From NCBI RefSeq assembly GCF_003400205.1, contig NZ_QUQV01000005.1:265423-329422 (forward strand): DNA of 64,000 bases, given 5' to 3'. Origin of the DNA: Bacillus sp. HNG. GTDB taxonomy: Bacteria > Bacillota > Bacilli > Bacillales > Bacillaceae_L. The position numbers and the translations under genes are program-made. The notes beneath the pieces were generated by a model. That model was not told the DNA's origin. It did no database searches and was given only the letters and a program-made list of their open reading frames with translations. Below are positions 49,689-58,618 of this stretch, piece after piece (position 1 is the first letter of the stretch; each line of letters begins with the position of its first letter).

Positions 49689-50885
49689 TTATCTAACCAT
49701 TAATGTCAAGTTTCCAGCTGCGACAATCACCGTAATACTTAGGAAAAACATCAGTGACACGATAGCTAATGCTGCAAAAATATAAACAACGCTTTTACTG
49801 ATGATATCTAAACAAGCAATAACAGGTCCCCCGCCGAGTGGTTGTAAGAGTGCAGCTGCCAATTTATAAATAATCGCTAAAGATAGCACTTTAATCGCAG
49901 GAAACACTGCAATTAATAGAAGAATGATCACCCCAAAAATTCCAACCGTATTTTTTAAAAGGACCGAGGCACTTATTACCGTATCGGTGGCATCCGTGAA
50001 CATCCGACCAATGACTGGGATAAAATTTCCGGTAATAAATTTTGCAGTCCTGATTGTGATTCCGTCGGCAACCGCTGTTGTAGTACCCTGTACGGATATA
50101 ACCCCAAGAAAAATAGTCAAGAACACACCAATGATTCCGATACTCGCATTTCTTAGTAACTGGGCTAACTGTGTTACCTTGTATTGTTCACTTAAAGTAC
50201 TTACGATGCTCAATAACGCTGCCATAAACAATAATGGTAAAACGATATATTGAATCAAAAGCCCACTTGTATTCATTAAAAATAAAATCAGTGGGTGGAA
50301 CAATGCAGCAGAAGCGACTCCACCTGAGGATGCCACCAATGCTAGCAACAAAGGCACAAGAGCTAAGATAAAATTAATCATCGATTGGATGGCTTCCTCG
50401 GTGTACATAATCGCAACCCGGAAGCTATTTAATGCGATAATGATTAACACCATGTATACAATTGCATAGGCCACCTTGCTGACAGCACTTTTCTCAAATG
50501 AATTTTGAAGGGTTTGTAAAAACATACTAAAAACCGTAAGCATGATTAGTGTACTTAGAAGCTTTCCATTGGCAATTAACTCATGAAACACGAATTTGAC
50601 GAGTCCAAGCAACCACTCCTTCAATGAGAGCTCCTTCTCGCCACGGATGAATTCTAGTAAACTACCCTTTTGACTTTCAGGTAAATATCCACCATAATCT
50701 GTTACTATTTCATCCCAGAATTGTTTTATTTCGTCGATGCCGAGGGTTTCTAACTGTTCCTCAACCTGATTTTGAATTTGATTGTCGATGATTTCTTGCT
50801 GTGAGGGTGATGCTTGTACAAATTGAGGTAATGAGAAAAAGAATAGCAATAATACTCCAAAAGAAAAAACTTTACTACTGGTCAC
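49689..50885 (-). CDS. spoIIIAE: Stage III sporulation protein AE
   Basis: 398-residue polytopic membrane protein. A signal-like segment at 5-26 is followed by an extracytoplasmic stretch (to about 90) and about eight hydrophobic helices. It is a core membrane part of the SpoIIIA-SpoIIQ feeding channel, with similarity to export-apparatus proteins. Confidence 0.95.
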   Translation of the reverse strand: MTSSKVFSFGVLLLFFFSLPQFVQASPSQQEIIDNQIQNQVEEQLETLGIDEIKQFWDEIVTDYGGYLPESQKGSLLEFIRGEKELSLKEWLLGLVKFVFHELIANGKLLSTLIMLTVFSMFLQTLQNSFEKSAVSKVAYAIVYMVLIIIALNSFRVAIMYTEEAIQSMINFILALVPLLLALVASSGGVASAALFHPLILFLMNTSGLLIQYIVLPLLFMAALLSIVSTLSEQYKVTQLAQLLRNASIGIIGVFLTIFLGVISVQGTTTAVADGITIRTAKFITGNFIPVIGRMFTDATDTVISASVLLKNTVGIFGVIILLLIAVFPAIKVLSLAIIYKLAAALLQPLGGGPVIACLDIISKSVVYIFAALAIVSLMFFLSITVIVAAGNLTLMVR

Positions 50886-50910
50886 TCAACCACCCCCTTG
50901 GAAACCGGAT

Positions 50911-51300
50911 TTAACTTGGAATTAGTCCAATAATTGTTTCTATTAAAACTGTTAAAATTGGTATCGCCATTGCTAAAATTAATATTTTTCCTCCGAGTTC
51001 AATCTTTGAGGCAATGGATCCCTGCCCTGCATCCTTTGTAATTTGTGCTCCAAACTCAGCAATATAGGCTATCCCGATGATCTTAAGTATGGTTTCCACA
51101 TAAACGGTGTTCACATTTGCATTAATGGCCACTTTCTCAAGCATCCGAATGATGTCGGAAATTTCTCCCACTAAAAAGAGAAAAATCACACAGCCAATAA
51201 ATACAACTAGCATAAAGGCAAAGGTTGGTTTTTGTTCTTTTACAATGAGTGCTAGAAAGGTCCCAATTAGACCTAATCCAACGATTTGTATAATCTCAAT
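50911..51300 (-). CDS. spoIIIAD: Stage III sporulation protein AD, probable AUU start
   Basis: Membrane protein of about 129 residues with three to four hydrophobic segments (VIFLFLVGEISDIIRMLEKVA, IASKIELGGKILILAMAIPIL). The family N-terminus E-I-I-Q-I-V-G-L-G-L-I is encoded from 51297 on. In that frame the only upstream codons before a TGA (51306-51304) are GCG and ATT, and ATT 51300 lies exactly eight bases after a perfect AAGGAGG. The first ATG (51213) would remove the first conserved helix. So an AUU initiation codon is the best reading. Confidence 0.85.
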   Translation of the reverse strand: MEIIQIVGLGLIGTFLALIVKEQKPTFAFMLVVFIGCVIFLFLVGEISDIIRMLEKVAINANVNTVYVETILKIIGIAYIAEFGAQITKDAGQGSIASKIELGGKILILAMAIPILTVLIETIIGLIPS

Positions 51301-51313
51301 CGCTCACCCCTCC

Positions 51314-51520
51314 TTACCCCTGAAAGAGAAATACAGCTTTAATCTTTTTAAAGAGGTCCTCTACGATTGTTGCGACCATAAACAGGATATAGATGAAGCC
51401 CAATAACGTTACCCACTGGGCATACTCCTTTTTACCCATCTGATCTAGGATTGTATGGAGAAAGGCAACCACAATTCCTACACCGGCTATTTGAAAAATA
51501 ATATTTACATCCACTCCCAT
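51314..51520 (-). CDS. spoIIIAC: Stage III sporulation protein AC
   Basis: 68-residue protein with two membrane helices (VNIIFQIAGVGIVVAFLHTIL; WVTLLGFIYILFMVATIVEDL). Typical length. Thirteen bases before spoIIIAD. Confidence 0.95.
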   Translation of the reverse strand: MGVDVNIIFQIAGVGIVVAFLHTILDQMGKKEYAQWVTLLGFIYILFMVATIVEDLFKKIKAVFLFQG

Positions 51521-51535
51521 GCGCTTCTTCTCCCC

Positions 51536-52051
51536 CTAAATCAATAAAATGACTACTAATAATCCTGACAAAAAGCCCAGGCTTTTCACCATTTTTTCAT
51601 AACGCAATTGTCTATCTTTTGCTTCGCTTTCTTCTCGTTCAAGATGGGTAATAGCGAGTAAAATGTGTTTTTGTTGTGAGGTTCTGTCATGTTGTCCAAG
51701 CGTCTCACCAAACTGCTGAAGAATCTCAATTTCTCCTTGGTGAAAAGCTGTCAACTTAGACACCTCTTTCAGACTCTCATCCCAGGCTACTTTTACACTG
51801 ACCTCTCCAGTTTGAAGCCGTTTTGCAAATCCCTCAAAAAAATAAGAAACTGGCTTCGGAATTTGTCTTGCAAGATGGGTAGCCACATCTATTAATGGGA
51901 CATGTCCATACATGATTTCCGCCTCAAGTGATTGCAATGCTGTCTTAAGCATTCTCAGTTGGCGCGGTCTTTCACTTAACTTGCGTGCTGCCTCAAATCC
52001 AGCCCATGTTGTAGCAAGTAATATTAAAATAGCTCCAATCATTTTTATCAT
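51536..52051 (-). CDS. spoIIIAB: Stage III sporulation protein AB
   Basis: 171-residue protein with membrane helices at both ends (residues 1-20 and 152-171) and a helical middle region with ERPRQLRMLKTALQSLEAEIMYG, resembling type II secretion GspF-like components. The ATG directly follows the spoIIIAA stop. Confidence 0.95.
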   Translation of the reverse strand: MIKMIGAILILLATTWAGFEAARKLSERPRQLRMLKTALQSLEAEIMYGHVPLIDVATHLARQIPKPVSYFFEGFAKRLQTGEVSVKVAWDESLKEVSKLTAFHQGEIEILQQFGETLGQHDRTSQQKHILLAITHLEREESEAKDRQLRYEKMVKSLGFLSGLLVVILLI

Positions 52052-52975
52052 TTATGTCACGCTCACTTTTGGTAAAAGTTGCTTGCCAGATGGACCAAGG
52101 ATCGCTTTAATTGTTCCTGGCCCTTTTGTGCGTGATAGCTCTACAAACCTCTCGATTACCCCTGCGTTAATTATTTTTTCTAAAGACGGTCGCTTCATGA
52201 GATCTGAAATTTGATGGCCATGTGCTGTAACAATCAAACTTACACCGGCATTTACGGCCTCCATAATTGCCTGACTGTCTTCATCTCTACCAATCTCGTC
52301 CACTATTAATACATCAGGACTCATTGACCTGATCATCATCATCATTCCTTCTGCCTTCGGACAAGCATCTAGGACATCAACCCTTGGTCCTAGTGTCGCT
52401 TGTGGAACACCTTTTACACATCCTGCAATCTCTGAACGTTCATCCACAATTCCCACCTTCATTGCGGGAATGCGTCTTGTTTCTATTCCTGTGCTAATCA
52501 TCCGTGCAAGGTCCCTTAATAATGTTGTTTTACCAGTTTGCGGTGGACCAATAAGGATGGTATTTTTCCAATATGAGTCATAGAGATATGGAGCAAGTGG
52601 TTCAGCGACACCGATTTTTTGTTTGGCCACCCGAATATTAAAGGAGGTAACATCACGAATGGCTTTAACCATTCCACTTTCTGTAATGACCTTACCAGCT
52701 AGTCCCACTCGATGCCCACCTTGAATCGTCACATAGCCACGTTTCAGCTCTTCTTCAAGCGTATAAATTGAGTATTGACCAAGCTTGTTAAGGAGCTGAA
52801 TGGCATCTTCACTTGTCACGATATAGTTGTGGAAAATTGGAATTCCACTCTCAATAATTTCTAGAGGTCTTGATACCCTAATTCGGATTTCTTCCATTTT
52901 TTCTTTGCGTTCTGGAGGATACTTGGCTATTAGATTAGCGATTGTTTTCGGTAAAACGTCGACTATCTCTTTCAT
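52052..52975 (-). CDS. spoIIIAA: Stage III sporulation protein AA (ATPase)
   Basis: 307-residue secretion-type ATPase. Walker A GPPQTGKTTLLRD, Walker B VLIVDEIGRDEDSQAI and the TAHGHQISDL sensor region are intact. It probably energises the SpoIIIA channel from the mother cell cytoplasm. First gene of spoIIIAA-AH. Confidence 0.96.
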   Translation of the reverse strand: MKEIVDVLPKTIANLIAKYPPERKEKMEEIRIRVSRPLEIIESGIPIFHNYIVTSEDAIQLLNKLGQYSIYTLEEELKRGYVTIQGGHRVGLAGKVITESGMVKAIRDVTSFNIRVAKQKIGVAEPLAPYLYDSYWKNTILIGPPQTGKTTLLRDLARMISTGIETRRIPAMKVGIVDERSEIAGCVKGVPQATLGPRVDVLDACPKAEGMMMMIRSMSPDVLIVDEIGRDEDSQAIMEAVNAGVSLIVTAHGHQISDLMKRPSLEKIINAGVIERFVELSRTKGPGTIKAILGPSGKQLLPKVSVT

Positions 52976-53008
52976 ATGGTAAACTCCTCATCTAAACTCT
53001 CATAATTC

Positions 53009-53036
53009 AATGTATGCTAGCTTGGACACATTATGC
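53009..53036 (-). promoter_or_regulatory. Sigma-E promoter of the spoIIIA operon
   Basis: Minus-strand GCATAAT, then 13 bases, then CATACATT, fitting the sigma-E -35/-10 pair. Thirty-three bases before the spoIIIAA start codon. Confidence 0.7.
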
Positions 53037-53051
53037 CTACACATGTGATTT

Positions 53052-53333
53052 CTAGCGGAAGATTCCATACAAAATAAACGCAACCCCGAGCCCTATAAAT
53101 AAAAGCTTTGAATAAGACAACTGATCAGCCAATCCAATTAGTCCAATCGACATTGTTGCAATCAAAATCAGCGGTCCCACAATCGCGAGCATCGCATTGA
53201 CGGCCAGTGCTTTTTTCACATCATTAAAAGTTAGCATTAAAATGGCCGCCGTAATTTCTAAGCATCCAGATATGATCCTCAGTCCAGCCATCGTTAAAAC
53301 TGTTGAATCAAACACCGATAATAATCGTTTCAT
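53052..53333 (-). CDS. yqhV: YqhV family membrane protein
   Basis: 93-residue protein with three hydrophobic helices (about 12-30, 38-60, 70-92) and the FDSTVLTMAGLRIISGCLEI start seen in B. subtilis YqhV. DUF2619-type, function unknown. ATG 53333 is preferred over GTG 53345. It sits just before the spoIIIA promoter and is not clearly part of that operon. Confidence 0.82.
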   Translation of the reverse strand: MKRLLSVFDSTVLTMAGLRIISGCLEITAAILMLTFNDVKKALAVNAMLAIVGPLILIATMSIGLIGLADQLSYSKLLFIGLGVAFILYGIFR

Positions 53334-53489
53334 TGAAGTCCCCACCCAATAATTTTCTTTTGTACAACCTATGCTTGTTCAGTGATTTTCAGAAGAGGAA
53401 ATTTTGTGGGAGTGTTGGTGGGGAGGTGAGGGAATTATGTTTGTGGATTTTACATTCAGATTCTTCGACCTCTTTTTTTCCAAATTAAT

Positions 53490-53521
53490 AAAAAAAGAAC
53501 CCACCTCAAACGGTGAGTTCT
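53490..53521 (-). terminator. Terminator after efp
   Basis: Minus-strand AGAACTCACC / GGTGGGTTCT hairpin and seven T residues. It accounts for most of the efp-yqhV gap. Confidence 0.85.
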
Positions 53522-53541
53522 ACCTGAAATCTCAATATTTA

Positions 53542-54099
53542 TTACGCACGTGATATGTAAGAACCTTCATCTGTGTTGATGATTAATACATCTCCTTCAT
53601 TAATGAAGAAAGGAACTTGAACAATTAATCCTGTTTCAAGGGTAGCAGGTTTTGAACCGCCAGAAGCCGTGTCCCCTTTGATACCTGGCTCTGTTTCAAC
53701 AACTTTAAGCTCGACAGTATTTGGGAGCTCGACTCCAAGTGTTTCAGTTTGGAACATCATGATGTGAACTTCCATATTTTCTTTCAAGAACTTTAATTCA
53801 TACTCAATTGCAGATGCTGGTAATTCGATTTGCTCATAAGATTCATTGTCCATGAATACATGTGAATCACCATTCGCATATAGATATTGCATTCTGCGGT
53901 TTTCGATTTGTGCTTTTGCTACTTTTTCACCAGCACGGAATGTTTTTTCTTGAACTGCACCTGTACGAAGGTTACGAAGCTTTGAACGTACGAAAGCTGC
54001 TCCTTTACCTGGCTTAACGTGTTGGAAATCCATTACTCTCCAAATTCCACCGTCTACCTCAATTGTTAAACCTGTACGAAAATCGTTTACTGAAATCAT
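53542..54099 (-). CDS. efp: Translation elongation factor P
   Basis: 185-residue three-domain factor that rescues ribosomes stalled at polyproline. KOW-like domain 1 contains the tip loop [10 protein letters not shown] with the lysine (position 32) that is modified in Bacillus. OB domains follow ([12 protein letters not shown] and the [16 protein letters not shown]-terminus). Follows papA after 39 nt. Confidence 0.97.
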   Translation of the reverse strand: MISVNDFRTGLTIEVDGGIWRVMDFQHVKPGKGAAFVRSKLRNLRTGAVQEKTFRAGEKVAKAQIENRRMQYLYANGDSHVFMDNESYEQIELPASAIEYELKFLKENMEVHIMMFQTETLGVELPNTVELKVVETEPGIKGDTASGGSKPATLETGLIVQVPFFINEGDVLIINTDEGSYISRA

Positions 54100-54138
54100 A
54101 TATTATTTCCTCCTAATCCAATTCCGACAAAACTTTGT

Positions 54139-55200
54139 CTATAGAATAATTAATTCCTTAGTAGAGAAAGTAAGAGCTTCATTGCCGTCTTTTCTAACAA
54201 CAAGATCGTCTTCAATTCTCACGCCACCAAGACCCGCTATGTAAATTCCTGGTTCACAAGTTACAATCATTCCAGGCTCAAGTACATTATCTGATCTGAA
54301 TGATAGTCCTGGCTGCTCATGAACCTCCATACCTAATCCGTGCCCAGTAGAATGACCAAAGAATTCACCATAGCCTTTTTCTGCAATATAATCACGGGTT
54401 AGAGCATCAGCTTCTTTTCCTGTAATGCCAGCCTTGATTCCTGCCATACCTCGAAGTTGAGCTTCTAAAACAACATCATATATGTTTTTTAATTCATCGC
54501 TAGGAGTTCCAACCGCAACGGTACGTGTGATATCTGAACAATATCCTTTATAATAGGCACCATAATCAAGGGTTACAAAATCACCTTTCTCAATCACTTT
54601 GTCGCTTGCTACGCCGTGTGGCAGGGCAGAACGATACCCGGATGCAACGATTGTGTCGAATGAAGATGAAGTAGCTCCTTGTTTTCGCATAAAGAATTCT
54701 AGCTCAGTAGAAACTTCAATTTCTGTGATACCAGGACGAATTACATCTAAGATATGTGTAAAGGCGGCGTCAGCTATCTCCGCTGCTTCCTTTAATATCT
54801 TAATCTCTGACTCTGTCTTAATCAAGCGTAACTTTTCAATTGCACCTGAAACTGGGACAAGTTCAGCTTTCACATCTTTGTCGTATGCTGTATATGTCGC
54901 AAAAGAAAGGTCCTCTTGCTCAAATCCAAGCTTCTTAATTCCCATTTTTTCAGCTTGTTTTGCAACCTCTTCAATGATCGGACCTGAATGTTGAACAATT
55001 TCAAATTCCTTTACCTGTTCATTGGCTTGCTCGACATAGCGAAAATCTGTAATAAATACTGCTGCATTTTCAGAAATGAGTGCAACTCCAGCTGTACCGG
55101 TGAAATTTGTTATGTAACGTCTGTTGTAGCTATTCGTAACTAATAAACCATCGATTCCAAATCCAGAAAAACTTTCGCGCAATTTTTCTAATTTACTCAT
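54139..55200 (-). CDS. papA: Xaa-Pro aminopeptidase-like M24 peptidase
   Basis: 353-residue M24B metallopeptidase removing N-terminal residues before proline. A creatinase-like N-domain (1-125) precedes the pita-bread domain with the metal ligands in VTLDYGAYYKGYCSDITRT (two Asp), GHSTGHGLGMEVHE (His) and VTCEPGIY and GVRIEDD (two Glu). Upstream of efp in one transcript, as in B. subtilis (YqhT). Confidence 0.93.
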   Translation of the reverse strand: MSKLEKLRESFSGFGIDGLLVTNSYNRRYITNFTGTAGVALISENAAVFITDFRYVEQANEQVKEFEIVQHSGPIIEEVAKQAEKMGIKKLGFEQEDLSFATYTAYDKDVKAELVPVSGAIEKLRLIKTESEIKILKEAAEIADAAFTHILDVIRPGITEIEVSTELEFFMRKQGATSSSFDTIVASGYRSALPHGVASDKVIEKGDFVTLDYGAYYKGYCSDITRTVAVGTPSDELKNIYDVVLEAQLRGMAGIKAGITGKEADALTRDYIAEKGYGEFFGHSTGHGLGMEVHEQPGLSFRSDNVLEPGMIVTCEPGIYIAGLGGVRIEDDLVVRKDGNEALTFSTKELIIL

Positions 55201-55293
55201 CTAGATTTCCCCCTCAGTACTCTAATACGTAAAACTCCCTTAAAAATAGAATGTTCGAACAAGAACATTCTATCATAATTTTCTCTAATTCAC

Positions 55294-55815
55294 CTACTCA
55301 TTTGTTGAAACCGCTTGTCTTTCGCCCCTCATTTCATTTTCCTCAAATGAAATCGAGTAACCAATAAAGACACCATATAGAATATAAACGCATATAGTAG
55401 TAATAACTGTATTACGCTCTAGTTCCGCAACAGTTTTAATATCCGGAAAAATTGGATTAAACACATAAAAGACAATGAGCCACAAGATAATGCCAAATAA
55501 GGCACCAACCCATATGGACTGATATTTTTTTAGTAAAGCATAATATAAAAGTGCTACACCAATTGAGATAATACCAATTACAAAAATCCCAATAAACTGA
55601 CCTAACATATGATTTTTCCAATCACCAAGGATCCATGGCTTAAGGATAAGATTAGGGCTCAGTTCAGTAAAATGAAAAACATACGTAAAATAGGAAAGTA
55701 AACTCCAAAATATGCCCCCGAACAAACCTATGACAACAACCTTACCCATTAAAGACATATCACCATTTTGTTTATTTTGTTCAAGTTCTGGATTTTTCTT
55801 TTCAGCATCTACCAC
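55294..55815 (-). CDS. yqhR: YqhR family membrane protein
   Basis: 173-residue protein with four membrane helices (about 26-48, 68-92, 98-117, 135-160) and charged ends. Position matches B. subtilis YqhR, whose function is unknown to me. Followed by papA after 93 nt. Confidence 0.8.
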   Translation of the reverse strand: MVDAEKKNPELEQNKQNGDMSLMGKVVVIGLFGGIFWSLLSYFTYVFHFTELSPNLILKPWILGDWKNHMLGQFIGIFVIGIISIGVALLYYALLKKYQSIWVGALFGIILWLIVFYVFNPIFPDIKTVAELERNTVITTICVYILYGVFIGYSISFEENEMRGERQAVSTNE

Positions 55816-56097
55816 AGGTCAACACCTCCATTTGGTAGTATGTCCATAACTTTTTTAATCTATTTGAAAAAATTCATGGAAAAATGTGTAGCAATGGAAA
55901 TTGCTGGGTACAATAGTAAATGTTTATGAATAATTTATCAATTTTCTAAATAAATGATGTCGTTAACATAGAGGTTTATTAGGATATCTTGTAGAATATA
56001 AATAGAAGAAGGACGTATTTTTAAAAATATCTTTTCATTATTGAAATATACGGGCAACAACGTTATTGATAATTAATACAATATAAGGATAGTTTTC
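55816..56097. other. AT-rich divergent intergenic region between yqhR and yqhP
   Basis: Must contain the promoters of both divergent genes. I see no open frame, repeat or hairpin of note in it. Confidence 0.6.
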
Positions 56098-56111
56098 AGG
56101 AGGTGTATCTC

Positions 56112-56519
56112 ATGAATCGTCGTAAATCAAATATAGTCGTAATGATTTTACTAGGATTAGGTGCACTTGGATTTGTCTACACTCTTTTCACTCGTCCAGG
56201 TTCATTACTCGTGCAAGCAGGCATGATTTTCCTATTCGTAGGGATAATCTATCTACTATATAAATTTGTGATTAGTCGACGAATGGGAGGAAAAGAACAT
56301 TCCGCTTATTTACGCGCAGCTAAACAATCCAGGAAGCGTTTTAAATCTGGAAGTCAAAGAAAATCACAGACATTAGGAATGGGTAGTAAGAAACATACAA
56401 CAACCTCGACAAAACGATCGACTGTATCGCCTATTCATAAAAAGCGAAAAACGAACACAACACACCTAACTGTAATTGAAGGAAAAAAGGGAAAAAAGAA
56501 GAACCGAGCACTATTTTGA
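56112..56519 (+). CDS. yqhP: SA1362/YqhP family membrane protein
   Basis: 135-residue protein with two N-terminal membrane helices (about 8-26 and 30-52) and a strongly basic C-terminal tail (Lys/Arg/Ser rich, ending KGKKKNRALF). ATG 56112 has AGGAGG eight bases upstream. Matches the family annotated SA1362 in Firmicutes; function unknown. Confidence 0.8.
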   Translation: MNRRKSNIVVMILLGLGALGFVYTLFTRPGSLLVQAGMIFLFVGIIYLLYKFVISRRMGGKEHSAYLRAAKQSRKRFKSGSQRKSQTLGMGSKKHTTTSTKRSTVSPIHKKRKTNTTHLTVIEGKKGKKKNRALF

Positions 56520-56553
56520 ACTTTATTCAGCACCGACTGAATAAAGTTTTTTT
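56519..56553 (+). terminator. Terminator after yqhP
   Basis: AACTTTATTCAG / CTGAATAAAGTT with a CACCGA loop and TTTTTTT tail. Confidence 0.85.
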
Positions 56554-56576
56554 GATTCTTCTTTTGTTTTATTAAT

Positions 56577-57461
56577 TCAATAGCACCAGGTACGTAAAAA
56601 TGATTCGGCACGGATTTTACCTTGCAAAATAAGCTCTTGCTTTTTTTCATCCGTTACCCCAAATTCTGTCGTTAACCCGCTTTCAATAGGGATAAAAATG
56701 ATATTTTTTTCATGTCGACGCGAAATATACCGTGCATCATGGGCATTTTTCATGGTTTCGAAAAGGGCTCCAAACATATCGATGGCATTATGAATTTTAT
56801 TTTGTTTTTGCTGTTGACTGCTCCCACTTAGCTTGATACCAAGGACCGGTCGCTTTTTTAGCTTTTTTTCCTCATCAAAAAGCCAGATTGGAAAGTTTGA
56901 TAGCACCCCACCATCCACAACAATTGTATTGCCTTGATAATCTTTTAAACGGACTGGCTCAAAAAAGTACGGAAGGCTGCAGCTCATCCGAACCGCTTTA
57001 GCAACGGGAAAGGATGCTGGATGAATGCCATAGCGCTCTAGGTCATCGGGCAACACCATGATTCTCCCATTGGTTAAGTCGGAAGCAATAATACGTAATC
57101 GGCCTGGTGGGAGGTTTTGAAAGGTGACAACACCCTTGGCACGGAGTTTTTGATAAATCCATTTCTCTAACATATCACCTTTATATAAGCCAAGACGCCA
57201 ATATAAAAGAAGCCATTTAGCTAAGGGTGTAGGTAAAAAGGCTTTTCGTTGATCTAAAAAATCACCAAGGTCTAATTCTTCCATGAGTTCAATAATCTCA
57301 CCACTTGTATACCCCGCTGCGATTAAGGCGGCAATTAAGGAACCTGCACTCGTTCCCGCCATTCTTTCGAAGGCTAATCCTCTTTCTTCGATTGCTTGGT
57401 ACGCTCCAATTAAGGCAAATCCTTTAATACCCCCACCCGAAAAAACGCCATCGATTAACAT
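56577..57461 (-). CDS. yqhO: Patatin-like phospholipase
   Basis: 294-residue cytoplasmic patatin/RssA-type lipase. Oxyanion GGGIKG (positions 9-14), nucleophile serine in GTSAGS (about 38-43) and the catalytic aspartate in VDGGVLSNFP (about 180-189) form the Ser-Asp dyad. The natural lipid substrate is unknown. Corresponds to B. subtilis YqhO. Confidence 0.88.
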   Translation of the reverse strand: MLIDGVFSGGGIKGFALIGAYQAIEERGLAFERMAGTSAGSLIAALIAAGYTSGEIIELMEELDLGDFLDQRKAFLPTPLAKWLLLYWRLGLYKGDMLEKWIYQKLRAKGVVTFQNLPPGRLRIIASDLTNGRIMVLPDDLERYGIHPASFPVAKAVRMSCSLPYFFEPVRLKDYQGNTIVVDGGVLSNFPIWLFDEEKKLKKRPVLGIKLSGSSQQQKQNKIHNAIDMFGALFETMKNAHDARYISRRHEKNIIFIPIESGLTTEFGVTDEKKQELILQGKIRAESFLRTWCY

Positions 57462-57583
57462 AGAACCCCTCCCAATCCCCCACTATTGAAGCAAGGGCGT
57501 TCTGCTAAAAATGTTACAGCAATGCCTTTATACATTTTTAATCACAATGCTAGGGATTTAGTACGAATGAATATTTTGGAGCA

Positions 57584-57616
57584 TAAAAAAAGAAGGAATC
57601 GATTTGATTCCCTCTT
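57584..57616 (-). terminator. Terminator after nrdJ
   Basis: Minus-strand GGGAATC / GATTCCTTC hairpin and seven T residues. Confidence 0.8.
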
Positions 57617-57627
57617 AGTGTTTAGTT

Positions 57628-58239
57628 TTACAATCCACATTTAAGTTGTGCACCGCAGTTTGTACATGTGTTACATCCACCAAGGTCTTCGACTGTACCT
57701 TGACGACATACTGGGCAAGTGTCACCCACTTCAGAACCAATGGTTACATCCGTTTGACGTAAGTCAATGATTGTATCCATAAGGACGACACGGCTTTTTG
57801 GTTTTTCTTCTTCTTGTGTTGTCACTTCTGTATCTTCAAAGGTATTCTCTTCAGCTTTTAAAGTAAGAACCTGAGCGTCACGGCTTCCGTCAACGTAAAC
57901 CGTACCACCTTTTGCTCCACCTTTGTAAAGACGCTCGTATACAGCCTCTACTTGAGATACAGTATAGCCTTTCGGTGCATTAACAGTTTTACTGATAGAA
58001 CTATCAATCCAGCGCTGGATGACACATTGTACGTCAGCATGCGCTTCTGGTGAAAGTTCCATTGCAGAAACGAACCACTTTGGAAGGTTGTTTGGATCTG
58101 CTTCTGGGTGTTGATCCAGATATTCTTGAACGATATCTGCTTTTACTTCAATAAACTTACCTAAGCGTCCACTTCTGAAATATGAGAATGAGAAGTAAGG
58201 TTCTAAACCTGTTGAAACGCCAACCATTGTTCCTGTGCT
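57628..58239 (-). CDS. nrdJ: Class II ribonucleotide reductase, 3' exon
   Basis: Second exon, 203 codons. It resumes with S-T-G-T-M-V-G-V-S-T-G-L-E-P, the part of the family sequence that follows APTG, and ends in a zinc-ribbon-like tail (CPVCRQG ... CNTCTNCG ... CGL) whose cysteines are used to re-reduce the active site. Taken alone it would start at an in-frame GTG formed by the last three intron bases, with no good ribosome binding site. Joined in frame to 58619-60571 after splicing. Confidence 0.93.
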   Translation of the reverse strand, partial: STGTMVGVSTGLEPYFSFSYFRSGRLGKFIEVKADIVQEYLDQHPEADPNNLPKWFVSAMELSPEAHADVQCVIQRWIDSSISKTVNAPKGYTVSQVEAVYERLYKGGAKGGTVYVDGSRDAQVLTLKAEENTFEDTEVTTQEEEKPKSRVVLMDTIIDLRQTDVTIGSEVGDTCPVCRQGTVEDLGGCNTCTNCGAQLKCGL

Positions 58240-58618
58240 CACGTTTGTTACTCTCTATTTTCAATAGAGGGTGGGACTATTATTACCCACTCCATATGTC
58301 GCCATATGGGTCAGACTATATCACCAACCAGTTAATTCTTTTTACTATGTCTCTTTCGATGACATGGATATTCACATAAGCTTACCAAATTTGAAAGTTT
58401 GTTAGCAGATTTCCAATCCCCATCGAATTCCTGTAATTGACACTGGTTGCTCGGCATGTAGTCGTTGAGGGGGCAGCCACGCCTTCCCTGCGGATTGTCT
58501 GCACCTTTTGATTTTTACTCTTAATGTGTTGGCGCACGAGTACAAAAGGATTCTCAGAGTTTCCCGCATACAGCCAAGTTTACGCTACATTCTTACGAAT
58601 ATAGGGGGCAAGTTGTTT
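58240..58618 (-). ncRNA. Group I self-splicing intron in nrdJ
   Basis: A 379-nt intron with no open frame. The exon ends GGGT and the intron ends in G, as group I requires. P1 pairs exon GGGU with intron GCCC. Core elements in order on the minus strand: P TGCGGGAAA (58560-58570), Q AATCCGCAGGGAAG (58483-58496), R TCAACGACTACATG (58455-58468) and S TATAGTCTGA (about 58310-58320). UGCGG/CCGCA makes P4 and GACUA/UAGUC makes P7. Two hairpins (CCATATG-GCGA-CATATGG and CTCTATT/AATAGAG) near the 3' end fit P9. Confidence 0.93.

Noticed and set aside
50911..51213. spoIIIAD as a 100-residue protein from the first ATG
   Set aside because: It would delete the conserved first helix and leave the perfect ribosome binding site at 51309-51315 unused.
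58182..58379. Small plus-strand frame across the intron
   Set aside because: Antisense to structured intron and exon sequence; no support.
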